A program made the translations under genes and the position numbers. The notes beneath the pieces are model-generated. The model made no database searches, was not told the DNA's origin, and saw only the letters and a program-made list of their open reading frames with translations. A DNA stretch of 64,000 nucleotides from Paraspadella gotoi (taxonomy: Eukaryota > Chaetognatha), in assembly GCA_051294375.1 (NCBI GenBank), contig CM119270.1:10150984-10214983 (forward strand), written 5' to 3'. Below are positions 22,845-32,541 of this stretch, in pieces; within the stretch, counting starts at the first letter, position 1, and every line of letters starts with the position of its first letter.

Positions 22845-23080
22845 AATAATAATAATAATAATATTTACAAATAACATAATTTTTATTTATGATGACAATG
22901 GTCATTTAATAATTCGGAGAGAGTGAGAGATATCAAGGTTAAAATTGCCTCTCTTTCTATCTCTCAAAGTTAGTATCCAAATATTTATTAAAACTATTAA
23001 AACTGGTTGATAAAGGTTCAAAAAACAAAACATATCCGAATTATTAAATGATCGTGGTTATCACAAAAACTTATTTTGTA
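22845..23080 (+). repeat. Element D, continuation after the family B insertion
   Basis: TTTATTAAAACTATTAAAAC and ACATATCCGAATTATTAAAT match 31380-31640, which follows the TTAGGG-like array directly in the uninterrupted copy. Confidence 0.75.
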
Positions 23081-23564
23081 AATAGCAGAGCAGAGGCACC
23101 CAGAAAAAAAGAAAGAGTTTATATCTGCTTTATTTGTTGGAGAATAAATCATTCTCGATCTGAAATTCGTCTCTTAAATAACTGCCACAACAACTTATTT
23201 TCCAAAAACGCAAAATTTCATCTTAAATTCGGAATTAAATTAATTTTTAAGTTTAAAAATTAGGTAAAATATTAAGGATTAAGGTAAAAGATTAAGTTAA
23301 TGATTAAGGTTAGGGATTATAGTTAAGGATTAAGATTTAGGCCAAAGAGTTAATGTTTAAGATGATGAATTAGTTTTGGTTTTTTAGAGTTAAGGTTAAT
23401 AAGTTATTAATATTACAATTGAGTTCAAGAATTAAGAACAGAAAATGGGGGGGGGGCTTTTGGAAAAAAAAGCTTAAAAATCTATCTAAACATTGCCGAA
23501 ATTACAACGTTAAATATATATATGGATATTAAATAATATTTCAAAATCCTATTTCCTCCTTTAC
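23081..23564. other. Intron sequence with degenerate GGTTAGGGATTA repeats
   Basis: 23270-23400 has irregular ATTAAGGTTA units; a G10-like run lies at about 23446-23456. Nothing coding. 23564-23563 is the splice donor GT of exon 4 (CCAAG followed by GTAAAG). Confidence 0.5.
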
Positions 23565-25232
23565 CTTGGTTCTTGTTCCAGAAGGTATTCTCAGAGGGGA
23601 ATTTATGGAGCCGCGATTGAAGGCATCTCGGTGAGGTCGTTGAAGGGTCGGGAGAGGTGAGCAAAGAGGATGAGGCGGTGACTGCGATTGGCGCGAGTAG
23701 AGCGGGCGAGTCGGGCTCGTCGAAGTCGTACGGATCTCTCGTGAATACTCCTGCAGTCTCCGTTAGAGATAAAGAAACCTGAGATATCGACGAGGTCGTC
23801 GTGGCTCTCGTATCCGAGATCGTGTCATCGCTTTTCACCGAAAACTTCAAAGCACTCGGAGACGAGGGCGATGAAAGCATCGCAGGAATTAGCGGCTGAA
23901 GTTCCGCTGTAACTCTGCAAGATTTCGTGGGCGACAGATCGATTCCCCCGTTACCCTCGTTGAGTGTCTCGACGCGGCCCCGCTGAAAGGGAAGTTCGGC
24001 AGACGTGCGATCCTGATTATTTGGTCGTTCGAGTCCCGAGCTGCCGTCGTCGACATTTGTAGTCGTAAGATAACCTTTCCTAGACCCGTAATCTGACGTA
24101 GAAATTTTTTGCGCACCGCCCTGGTAGGCGAAATTTGCCTCCAAAATGTGATTATTTTCAAAGAACGACTGACTTCCTGATATTGAATCTTCAAACCCGA
24201 AATTAACGTCATCCGCTGACGAGGTCCAACTTGATTGCTCCGCCGAGAGGTTTAATTCCCGTTTATTTTTCTCAGCTGTCTCCTCTGCAGTTTCCTTGTC
24301 ACCCGCCAACACGAATTCCTCTTTAGTTCCCTCCTTTTTTTCCAGCCTCGATTCTACTTTTTTCTCTTTCATCTCTTCTGAAATTGAATTCTCAAGATTT
24401 GCCTTTTTTGCCACCAATTCCACCAAGGCTGCCATACTTTCCTCCACGATCTCACCGATTTTTTGGTTCGTCTCCTTTTTCGACGCCTCTTCTGCTGTTT
24501 TAACTGGCTCTTCCGCCGCAGGGGACTCATCCATGTCAGTCTTCACTAATTCCATTGGTGTCTCGTCCTTCACAAAATTCGAAAGAGATACATTTTTAAT
24601 TAATTCCTTCTCATTTATTAATAATTTCCTTTCTTCTGTCATTGACATTTCCTCCGTCTCCGTCACTTTCTTTTCGGTTGCCCTATTGTTCACCACACAA
24701 TCCTCCAAAAAAATTATCTTTCCTTGTCCCATCAAAGCCATGACCGCAGGAGCCGAATCCTCCGAGTCGGACTCGCCAGTAAGGGCTATGACATCCGGAG
24801 AATTCCGATAGTCGCTGTTTTCCCCGGATCGGTCGGTTCGCGACGAAGCGGACGAATGGTGTGTGGCGTAATCTGAGTCCGAATCGCTGGAACCGCCAAC
24901 CTTGACTACATCTACAATGTCGTCGTCGTTTTCGCGTTTCCCGTCGTCATCCATTTCGTAATCGCCGTTCCGACGTTGCGAGGATTCCGCAGAGACTTGG
25001 AGAGGAGTTCGCAAGGGACGGTGACGCTGTTTCCAGCCGGAAGTTTGAAGCGTCGCCCGACATCGCGGAGAAGACGGGGGAGAAGAATCCTCCGGCGTGG
25101 AGACGCGAACTGCGTCGTCGTCGTCGTCGTCGTCGTCGAGAGAGTCTTCAGAGTCTGTGTAATGAGGTCGATGGGTTTTGGCCGAGCGAGAAAGAGATGT
25201 TCGTTGAGGAGTGCAGAGTCGAGGAGGCGTAG
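23565..25232 (-). CDS. PRDM-family protein, coding exon 4 (acidic disordered region)
   Basis: About 555 codons, open throughout, bounded by an acceptor (CCTATACCAG before CTACGCC) and a donor (CCAAG before GTAAAG). Both edges are phase 1 and join cleanly to exons 3 and 5. The product has no recognised domain. It is Ser/Glu/Thr-rich, with an eight-Asp run from a GAC microsatellite, many SP/TP sites (VSTPEDSSPPSSPR), acidic patches (MDDDGKRENDDDIVDVV) and a likely helical Lys/Glu segment around EEMKEKKVESRLEKKEG. RDPYDFDEPDSPALLAP is a candidate short linear motif. In the spliced protein it covers roughly residues 236-790, between the PR domain and the fingers. Composition suits a disordered regulatory linker. 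Read past the donor, the frame runs into intron sequence. Confidence 0.75.
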
Positions 25233-25349
25233 CTGGTATAGGAACGTCAATATTATATTAACCTGATAAACTGTAATAAATTGTAAAAAAACTGTAATAA
25301 AGTAGAGACTGATTATTGCTAAACTCATGAATTAAGATTGTTATACAGA

Positions 25350-27157
25350 AGGCTTCATATTATTATTATAAAATGTGGTACTGTGGCGAATCCTAAATTC
25401 GCCTCCCTTATAGCTTGGTAAAACTCAGCTCGTCCCATTGGCTTGGACAGCTAAGTACTCGTTCACCAACCGTGAGTTCCGGGTTCAATCCCCTTACACG
25501 CCAGAGACATGGGGTGGTCACTGCACTGCAGGTCCAAACCCCTGAGCGCCAGCTGTCGGGAGATGCCTCACACCCCAGGTATCACACATGTCCCTCCGTT
25601 GCCATAGTACCCCTTTTTTGTGACCAGAATCTGTTCCCACCAAACGACCGGATCAAATTTCATAAAATGTTCTAATGACAATATAAATGGAACTATCTAG
25701 GCGAATTTTAATATTCAACCCCTGACAAGAGATACAGGGCCCTGGGGCTGGAGCCCTGGGGATGGAGCCCTGGGGCTGGAGCCCTGGGGCTGGACCCCTG
25801 GGGGCCCAAAAAAGGCTAAATTTTTTTTTTCATTTTTTATATTTTTAGTCGGATCTGCTTTCAGCAGATCCCGACTCTATAATTCACTTTGTCGGTCCAT
25901 CGGTCCGCCCCCTCAATCTTGTCGGGCATTCACTTATATCATGTCAGAACATCGAATTATGATAAATTATGCAAAAAAAAATGATGTCCGTCCGTCCCAC
26001 CTCAGCAAAAAACACCAATTACTCGTGATTGGATGGATGGATTGGAATGAAATTTTGTGTGTGGGTAAGGAAGTGTGTGATTGAGCTGGATATGAAGTTT
26101 CGAGTGGAAATGAGTTTAAATGGAAAAAACAAAAAAATATATTTCATTATTTGAACACCAGTTACTCATGAGTGGATGGGGCGATTGACTTGAAATTTTG
26201 TATTTGGGTAGAAAAGTGTCGTTTGAGTGATTTTAAATGGAAAAAAACAAAGAACCTGTTTCACTAATTGATTATGCTTCTTTTTCTTTTTATTTTAAAT
26301 GTAAATGCAAGATGTATTAATTAATCAAATAATTAATTAGTTAATTAATTAATTAGTCATTTAATTAATCAATAAGATCCGACATTGTTTGCTCAAACTT
26401 GTTTTAGTAGAATCAGGTTCATCGATGTTTTAAACATATAAAAATATTTTTTAAAACTAAAATTAATAAATTTTTTGCTAATTAATCGGTGTTTGAAGAT
26501 ACATGGTTCATCGTTTTTCTCCAAATTTTCCAGAATTATTCCAAATCTGACTTGAACAGCTGATGTTCATGAAGCTGAAACTTATGTTAAACTAATATTT
26601 TTGTGGAAATAAATACATTTTGTGGAAGTGTAAACGTCTGGGCAACTGTTCAAAACAAAAAAAAATTAAAAATTAAAAAGAAATTTTGACCATTTTTTGC
26701 CCCCATGAGTGACCCATACCGGGCCCCATATCTCGGCTCAGGGGTCAAATATTGAAATTCGCCTCAATATTTCTATTTGTATTCACATAGGGATCGTTCA
26801 TACCAAATTTCATTAAAATCTATTCAATAGTTTTCTCGGAACGTGTTCTGGTCACAAAAAAGGGGTACTATGGCAACGGGAGGATAGCCTGTGATACCCG
26901 GGGCGCGGGGTATCTCACCAACTGGCGTAGGGGCTGCGGACCCTCAGTGACCGCCTCCTGTCACTGGCATGTTTATACCGGCACCGTCACATTTAAGCCA
27001 GAACCGGGATACCCGGGGATTGAACCCGGGACGCACGGATGGAATGAGATGATTTAGCCTGCTCAGCCATTGAGACGAGGCTGAGGACGGACAGCAGTGA
27101 GGCAGCTTTAAGTCTTGCTGCCACAGTACCACATTTTATAATATGAAGCCTTCTGTA
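25350..27157. repeat. Foldback element with ~40-bp outer TIRs inside PRDM intron 3
   Basis: ACAGAAGGCTTCATATTAT ... AAAATGTGGTACTGTGGC occurs at the left and inverted at the right. Inner inverted parts (GTGACCAGAA, TAGTACCCCTTTTTTGTGACC) extend the arms. Each arm carries a tRNA-like segment with GGGTTCAATCCC (25430-25515 plus, 27000-27090 minus). The loop holds GGGGCTGGAGCCCTG repeats (25735-25800) and a family A insertion. Its right TIR starts only about five bases inside the intron, after the exon 3 donor. Confidence 0.7.
25846..26405 (-). repeat. Family A, most complete copy (~560 bp)
   Basis: On the minus strand: AACAAGTTTGAGCAAACAAT, GTCGGATC, an (AATT)n stretch, two internal units, CACCTCAGCAAAA-type GGAC run, GCATAATTTATCATAATTCG, and terminal hairpin ending GACTAAAAAT. 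It sits within the loop of the foldback at 25350-27157. Confidence 0.75.
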
Positions 27158-27162
27158 TTCAC

Positions 27163-27493
27163 ATTCCCAGTCGTCTCCAACAAAAGTAAAAACCATCTCC
27201 GTCATATTCACAGCATTCATGGTCTTTGTCTTTGGCCCACCACCCCACTGACCCGTCCTCCGAGGGCTGGCGGTCGTGCGTCGCTTGTTTCGATTGCCCC
27301 TTCTCGTCTTCCACTGATTCTTGTCATAGAAGGTAAGCAATTCCTGATTCGGACCCACAGATTTAATGACTTTGTAGTAAATGTTGAGGTCCTCCTGAAT
27401 CGTCACTATGTTCTGTTCTTCGAAAAATCTGGCACACTGAACGTAACGCATCCAATTCCCATGTACCGAATCGCCGTTGATGAAGAAGAGGAC
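27163..27493 (-). CDS. PRDM-family protein, coding exon 3 (PR/SET domain C-terminal half)
   Basis: Starts in phase 0 after acceptor TTCTTACTAG. It reads VLFFINGDSVHGNWMRYVQC, then EEQNIV, then YYKVIKSVGPNQELLTFY. These are the hallmark PR-domain blocks GNWMRYV, EEQN, IYYK and a post-SET-like ELL-x-(F/W)-Y. PR domains are SET relatives; some methylate histones, others bind only. The classic SET NHS motif is replaced by NWMRYV, as usual in PRDM. A basic run (KTRRGNRNKRR) and a Gly-rich stretch follow. The proposed donor at GGGAAT/GTGAAT (27162) is weak but is the only one giving the phase 1 end that exon 4 needs. Alternative: a donor slightly earlier, so the last ~30 residues are less certain. 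Confidence 0.85.
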
Positions 27494-27775
27494 CTAGTAA
27501 GAATAAAAAAGAGAAAAGTAAGGAAGAAGTTAATATATATTTAATACCTTAACTGGCAAGAAAAGTTATGCGGATTGGAACGCGAATGTAAAAAATACTT
27601 AAAAAATGTAAACCGTACAAAAGAGGTAACATTAAGTACATTAGTTAGGATTAGTGGATGGCGATTGGCGAAAATGTTAAGAAGGAGAGAACACCAAGAG
27701 CGAGAAAGAGGTTAAACTTAAAATTGTATCGGATGTGGGTGTGGCAAAGGTCTTGTATTAAATAAGAACATGAAC
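27494..27775. other. PRDM intron 2
   Basis: 282-base intron, donor GTTCAT (weak) after GATGAG at 27776, acceptor TTACTAG at 27494. No element recognised. Confidence 0.7.
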
Positions 27776-27933
27776 CTCATCGGAATCCTCGTCGAGAACT
27801 TCCCAAACGTAACGATGATCCATTTTTAGTGCGGATCCGTTGTCCTCGACGTGGTGAGGATTATTGAAAATGACTTCTCCTTCAAAAGGGCCGAAAAGAT
27901 GACCGGCCTCGACTCTCTTACAACTGAAGATGC
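27776..27933 (-). CDS. PRDM-family protein, coding exon 2 (PR/SET domain N-terminal half)
   Basis: 158 bases: two bases completing a Gly codon, then 52 codons. It reads IFSCKRVEAGHLFGPFEGEV and later MDHRYVWEVLDEDSDE. The blocks G(I/V)-x, K-x6-FGP(F/Y)-x-GE and YVWEV are characteristic of PR domains and lie in the expected order before exon 3's NWMRYV. Acceptor CGTTCTAG is clear; the donor GAG/GTTCAT is non-consensus at +3. In phase with both neighbours (phase 1 in, phase 0 out). Confidence 0.85.
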
Positions 27934-28075
27934 CTAGAACGTGGCGTTGGGGTTGGGAAAAAAAACAAAAAAGTAGTGTATAGAATCCTTCCAGAATTGT
28001 TTTGTGTCATTATTTAGATACGAACCAGTCTTTTTAAAATAAATTTTATATAGAACTATTTTTTTAATAAGTAGC

Positions 28076-28599
28076 CCTTGTGTATAAACTTTCTTTTTCG
28101 TTGTTGTTAGATTTCAGGAAAAACAGTTTTGAATTGTAACAACGATTTTTATTGACATAAAAAGTCGGACATGTTTCGACTCTTGACAGTTTTAGAGTCT
28201 TCATCAGCAAGTGATTTTACAAGTTTTCTCTGTGAAAGTTGAGTTAGAGAGAGAGAGAAAGAACAAGAGAGAGATTCCAACAAAGAATTTAGTGAGGGAT
28301 AGTGGTCATATGTGAGGACAGCTGAAGGTAAGGACAGGGAAAGGGAAGTAAGTTTGTGAAAAATGAAAAAGAGAGAGAGAGAGAGAGAGAGACAAATGAA
28401 ATCAATACAACAGAGATAAATGGTAAGATTAAATTAGTAAACTTAAAGATTAACTAAGTAGTAATAATATTAATAACAAAGAAAATAAATTAGTAAAATG
28501 TAGTGAAATGTGAAATAGAAGAATAAGTGGTGTGTGATAGGTAAGTAAAGAGTTAGTGAAAATAAGTAAAAGAAAGAGCTCAAAAATGAGCTGGCCCCC
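28076..28599 (-). repeat. PLE pLTR (second PLE), downstream copy
   Basis: Minus-strand pLTR running from the AGCTCATTTTTGAGCT palindrome (about 28579) to TGTGTATAAACTTTC-type end. It carries GA microsatellites and a hammerhead-like motif. Lies in PRDM intron 1. Confidence 0.8.
28163..28209 (-). ncRNA. Hammerhead-ribozyme-like motif (PLE, GACTC type)
   Basis: CTGATGA, stem GACTC/GAGTC with a 12-nt loop, GAAA, CATGTCCGAC on the minus strand. The stem differs from the 15-18 kb family at both sides in a compensating way. Confidence 0.65.
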
Positions 28600-29125
28600 C
28601 ACGGCCGGGCAAATGGAGGACGTTGACGATAAAATCGGGTCATTGGCCTGTCATAGGCTGAGAGGATATGATTACAGAGTGTGACATTCTGGGGTCTGGT
28701 AAGGATCCGCATGGGAAAATGCCAAGTGCCACTCGTATATCTCTTTGGCCTGATAAGCCTGCTGACAGCCCTCCTCTCACCTGACGGTGAGGCAGGCGGT
28801 TGTCTGTTCTTGCCTGGTTTGCTACAGGAGATACAGACTCCTCTCCCTTCTCTTGCAGCCATCGTTTTGGGCGGTGCTCGGTATGAGGAGAGTCGTACCA
28901 AGTTACTACAGGCTCGAGAGGTATCGGTCATCCATTGCCTGGTGAGAGGCCTCTGCCTGGCCCATTGAGTGGGGATGGGAGAATCATTGTGCGGTTGGGG
29001 TGGCTCTGGGCGTTGATAAGTGAATCATAGTTTGGAGGGAAGTCAAATTGTCCTCCATCACAGTTCAGAGATGGCTCGAGGGCTTTGATGTAAATTTCCT
29101 AATACCTCTTGAAAACCGGTTAGTT
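28600..29125 (-). pseudogene. Penelope-like element remnant, GIY-YIG C-terminal part
   Basis: On the minus strand near 29125-29040 the conserved WFSRGIR and IYIKALEPSLNCDGGQFD are readable, then a Pro/Ser/Arg-rich tail like that of the 16-17 kb copy. Everything upstream (RT and most of the nuclease) is missing and the frame is broken by small indels. Mirror-image layout to the first PLE: an inverted pLTR upstream, a same-strand pLTR downstream. Confidence 0.8.
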
Positions 29126-29281
29126 AATCTTTAAGTTTACTAATTTATTCTTACCATTTTTCTCTGTTGTACATTACTAAATGTATTGATTTCATTTGTC
29201 TCTCTCTCTCTCTTTTTCATTTTTCACAAACTTACTTCCCCTTCCCTGTCCTTACCTCCAGCTGTCCTCACAACTGACCAC

Positions 29282-29867
29282 TAGAGTGGAGCACTCAAGA
29301 ACAAAAAAAATATTTGAATGATCGAACAAGGATATTTAGATGTGAGATAGTATGATTTACTAATATAAAAAATATTTTGTTCATATTGTCTCAGGAACAG
29401 AATAGTAAAATATAATATATCTATAGTAATATCTTTATAAAATAATAAATTTTACAAATATTTTTTTAAAACTTTTAATAAAGATTCAGATTTGTCATAA
29501 AAAATCAAAAATATAAAACATGTTATCAAAAATTCTGTCATCTTTAGCATTTAAAATTTGAAAAAAAAAAAATTCAAGCTTTTTGATTTTCTGTAGAAGA
29601 AACTTATATATGTTAAAAAGTTTGTATCATTTTTTGTGATCTAAATATTAAAATATCATATAACATATTTTATAAAAGTTTCTGAGTTTTTTACGACGAA
29701 TCTAAATCTGTTCGTAAAAATTAAAAAAAATTATTTTGAAATTTTACAATTTTATAAGGATATTTCTACATAAATAACTGAATTTACTATACTATTAAGC
29801 TAAAAAATTTTTAATAAGCAGCAAAAAAAAATGTTCAATCACTCAATCTTTTCATCACCCCACCCTA
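29282..29867 (+). mobile_element. hAT-like MITE, 586 bp, 8-bp target duplication
   Basis: Flanked by CTGACCAC at 29274-29281 and 29868-29875. Ends TAGAGTGGAG ... CACCCCACCCTA form imperfect TIRs of the hAT type (TAGRGTGG). AT-rich, no transposase. The uninterrupted pLTRs elsewhere read CTGACCACTAT once, confirming the insertion point. Partial relatives lie at 48990-49410 and 55253-55389. Confidence 0.85.
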
Positions 29868-29967
29868 CTGACCACTATCCATCACTCAATTCTTTGTTGG
29901 AATCTCTCTCTCTCTCTCTCTCTCTCTAACTCAACTTTCACAGAGAAAACTTGTTGTAAAATCACTT

Positions 29968-30012
29968 GCTGATGAAGACTCTAAAACTGTCAAGAGTCGA
30001 AACATGTCCGAC
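29968..30012 (+). ncRNA. Hammerhead-ribozyme-like motif (PLE, GACTC type)
   Basis: CTGATGA, GACTC/GAGTC stem, GAAA, CATGTCCGAC on the plus strand. Confidence 0.65.
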
Positions 30013-30199
30013 TTTTCATGTCAATAAAAATCGTTGTAACAATTCAAAACTGTTTTTCCTATATATTTTCATTTATCTTAGGCTTATCTTTCTGCTCACC
30101 GAACGGACCGTATCGAATAATAAGTCGTCGCCAGGACTTTACAAAATAATAAAACTAGGCAAATAAGCAAATAGTTATCACCACAACCATTTCCCTCAC

Positions 30200-30440
30200 C
30201 GATTCCATCGGCCACTCCAGAAGGCGCAAGAGACACTTCCTCGGGACAGCTGAGTTTTGGAATTTCGATTTTTTCTTTGGTCGCTTGGCCTTCAGCCTGG
30301 CTAGACGCCCGGCAGTCCGGTTGGTCGTTAATCTGCCTGTTCCCTGAAACCGTATCGCCCACCGAACATTCCGTCTGTGAACCCTTAGCCCCGTCTCCGT
30401 CAGTGGGGGCCATTATCACCCGTCCGAAGCCGGGGATACC
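30200..30440 (-). CDS. PRDM-family protein, first coding exon
   Basis: Acceptor TTTTTTTCATAG precedes 30440; the proposed start is the ATG at 30413-30411, with A at -3 and G at +4. It gives 71 codons plus one base: MAPTDGDGAKGSQTECSV to KLSCPEEVSLAPSGVADGI. PEEV-x-L-x-PS-x-V is the block that opens PR domains, so it belongs directly before exon 2. The donor ATCG/GTGAGG is good, and the split codon G+GC makes Gly, giving a smooth GIGIFS junction. The 27 bases upstream of the ATG are open too, so a start in an earlier exon is possible. The acceptor implies at least one 5' exon further out. Confidence 0.8.
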
Positions 30441-30521
30441 CTATGAAAAAAATAACCATGCTATTACAAAACTTTTCATTCATAATTTCTTGAATGAGAA
30501 ATTAATTAAATGAGGTCCATA

Positions 30522-30790
30522 TGTAGTCGGGCATAGCAAAGTTCACACCGCCTCTAAGCACGACACCTTCAGTCGTGACCCGGTGGCTCATTGAGTAAAG
30601 CCATCAGCTCATGACCACTAGGTAACCGGGTTAAATCCCAACCCGGTACCTACCCTGCGGGAAGTGTGAGGACGGCCGTAAGCCGCCTTGGGGGCGTGGA
30701 AAACCCTCAAGCCTGGTTCCATAGCTGCTAGAGGGGGTTAAAGAAGTTATGAATAGTCATCTTCAGCCCACTTAGCGCCTTATCTCACAC
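30522..30790 (+). repeat. tRNA-derived SINE, sense copy
   Basis: TGTAGTCGGGCAT head, GTGGCTCATTGAGTAAAGCC A-box region, B-box-like GGGTTAAATCCC, tail CGCCTTATCTCACAC. Confidence 0.85.
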
Positions 30791-30867
30791 TAATTAAATG
30801 TGTTCATTTTTTTTGATAACCATTTTTTTCGGTTGCCTCACGTAGTGGAAAACCGCAAAAAAAAGTT

Positions 30868-31850
30868 GGTATTCCTGGAGATCAATGCCTCTGGAGGCCT
30901 ATGGGAAAACGAAAAGCAAGGTTTTTTTTAAAGAATTAACGGAAAAAAAAAGAACGAAATGGAACGGAAGTGGAATAACGTTTCGGGAAAAAAAATAAAG
31001 GAATTCAGATATATTTTTTCTTTTAATATTTTTTATTTTTGTTATATGAAATTAATACAGCCAATATATATTTGGGTAAAAATTAAGGTTATAATAAATT
31101 ATGGTTAAGAATAAATTTAAAAAAATAAGTTAAGGTTAAAAATAAGTTAGGGGTAAGTTCGGGTTAGGTTTAGGGGTAAGTTAGGGTTACGGGTAAATTA
31201 GGGTTAAGGGTAAGTTAGGGGTAGAGATAAATTAGGGCTAAGGTAAGTTAGGGGTTGGGGTACGTTTGGGTTAGGGGTAACTTTGGGTTAAGGGTAAATT
31301 AAGTTTCGGCTTAAGCTTATAATAATTTAACTTTTTAAAAAATAATATTTAAATATTAATAAATTTATAAAAAAATATAATAATAATATTTACAAAGTAA
31401 CAAAGTTTTTATTTATGATTACAATGATCATTTAATAATTCCGAGAGAGAGAGAGATATCAAGGTTAAAATTACCTCTTTCTTTATCTCTTAAAGTTAGT
31501 ATCCAAATATTTATTAAAACTATTAAAACTGGCTGATGAAGGTTCAAAAAACAATAACTAAAACATATCCGAATTATTAAATGATTATAGTAATCACAAA
31601 TAAAAACTATTATTTTATAAATATCTATCAAAGGCAATAAAAAAAATATTACAATTACTAATATTTAAAAAAACATTTTTTAAAGAGTTAAGAAAAAATC
31701 CTTAGCTCGTGAAGCTTAAAAACGTTTTTAATATCATTGTTGTTACAGTCTTAAATTTTTTTTTCTGTAAAAAAACAAACTTTATTTTTTCCTCTTCTTT
31801 CTTTTCGTTTTCCTATAAGCCTCCAGAGCGTATTCAACTCCGGGATCGCC
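30868..31850 (+). mobile_element. Element D: ~1-kb TIR element with TTAGGG-like array, 8-bp TSD
   Basis: AAAAAGTT flanks it at 30860-30867 and 31851-31858. Ends GGTATTCCTGGAG ... and the complement GGCGATCCCGGAG ... are TIRs of about 50 bp, both including CTCTGGAGGC and GGAAAACGAAAAG. The core has TTAGGGGTAAG-type units at 31140-31300. No transposase. The A-rich target makes the TSD slightly less certain. Confidence 0.75.
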
Positions 31851-32541
31851 AAAAAGTTCGAAAAGGAAAAAGGAAAACAACAATTTTACTCATTCTGAAG
31901 AATTGGATGTTTGTTAGATCCAAAGACTCGCGAATCGTGATATCTGAGTTCGAACTTTACTTCGTCATAAGGATTTATTCGTGCTTTAGTTTATTCATTA
32001 GTTTTTGAGTTTATACTGATTTTTGTAATTCTTTTGAGTGTTTAAATAATAATTTTGATAATTATTTTTTAAATATAATATAATAATAATAATATAATAT
32101 AATATTCTTTGAATATCTATCTGATTTGATTATTTTATTAAGGTACCCTTTTTAAACTCTTCATAAACTCAGAGAGATAGAGACTATTTGATCGTCGATC
32201 TGCTCAAGCAACCAAATCATGCCTTTGAAGCATCTCTGGACTACCGAAGCATCTCGCCGGGGTTGAGGAGTTTTCTCAAATATTCTTCGAATATTCTCGG
32301 GGGCGTTTTAGGAGGAGGACGGACCGGCGGGTCCTAACATGTTAAGTAAAAATAGGGATAAAATGAAAATAAAAGCAAGGAGTTTTTGTGTCAAATGGGA
32401 GCGAGCAGAGAGTTTTGATTGTTTGAATATTTAAATATTGTGTATAAAGTATTTTGGAATATTTTAGGAAAGATGACATTAAAGAAAAAAAAAATTAGTT
32501 GGTTAGTATCAAAGATACTCGTTTTCTTCTCCAGAACTCAC

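Larger units (their letters stand above)
29126..30060 (+). repeat. PLE pLTR (second PLE), inverted upstream copy split by a MITE
   Basis: 29126-29281 and 29868-30060 together make one pLTR; the interruption is the hAT-like MITE. A hammerhead-like motif lies at 29968-30012 on the plus strand. Confidence 0.8.

Noticed and set aside
24296-25266. Plus-strand coding frames opposite PRDM exon 4
   Set aside because: They are mirror frames of the Ser/Glu-rich exon; the minus strand has splice sites and phase agreement.
30575-30640. Functional tRNA genes
   Set aside because: The A- and B-box-like motifs are in repeated SINE units without a complete cloverleaf that I can fold.
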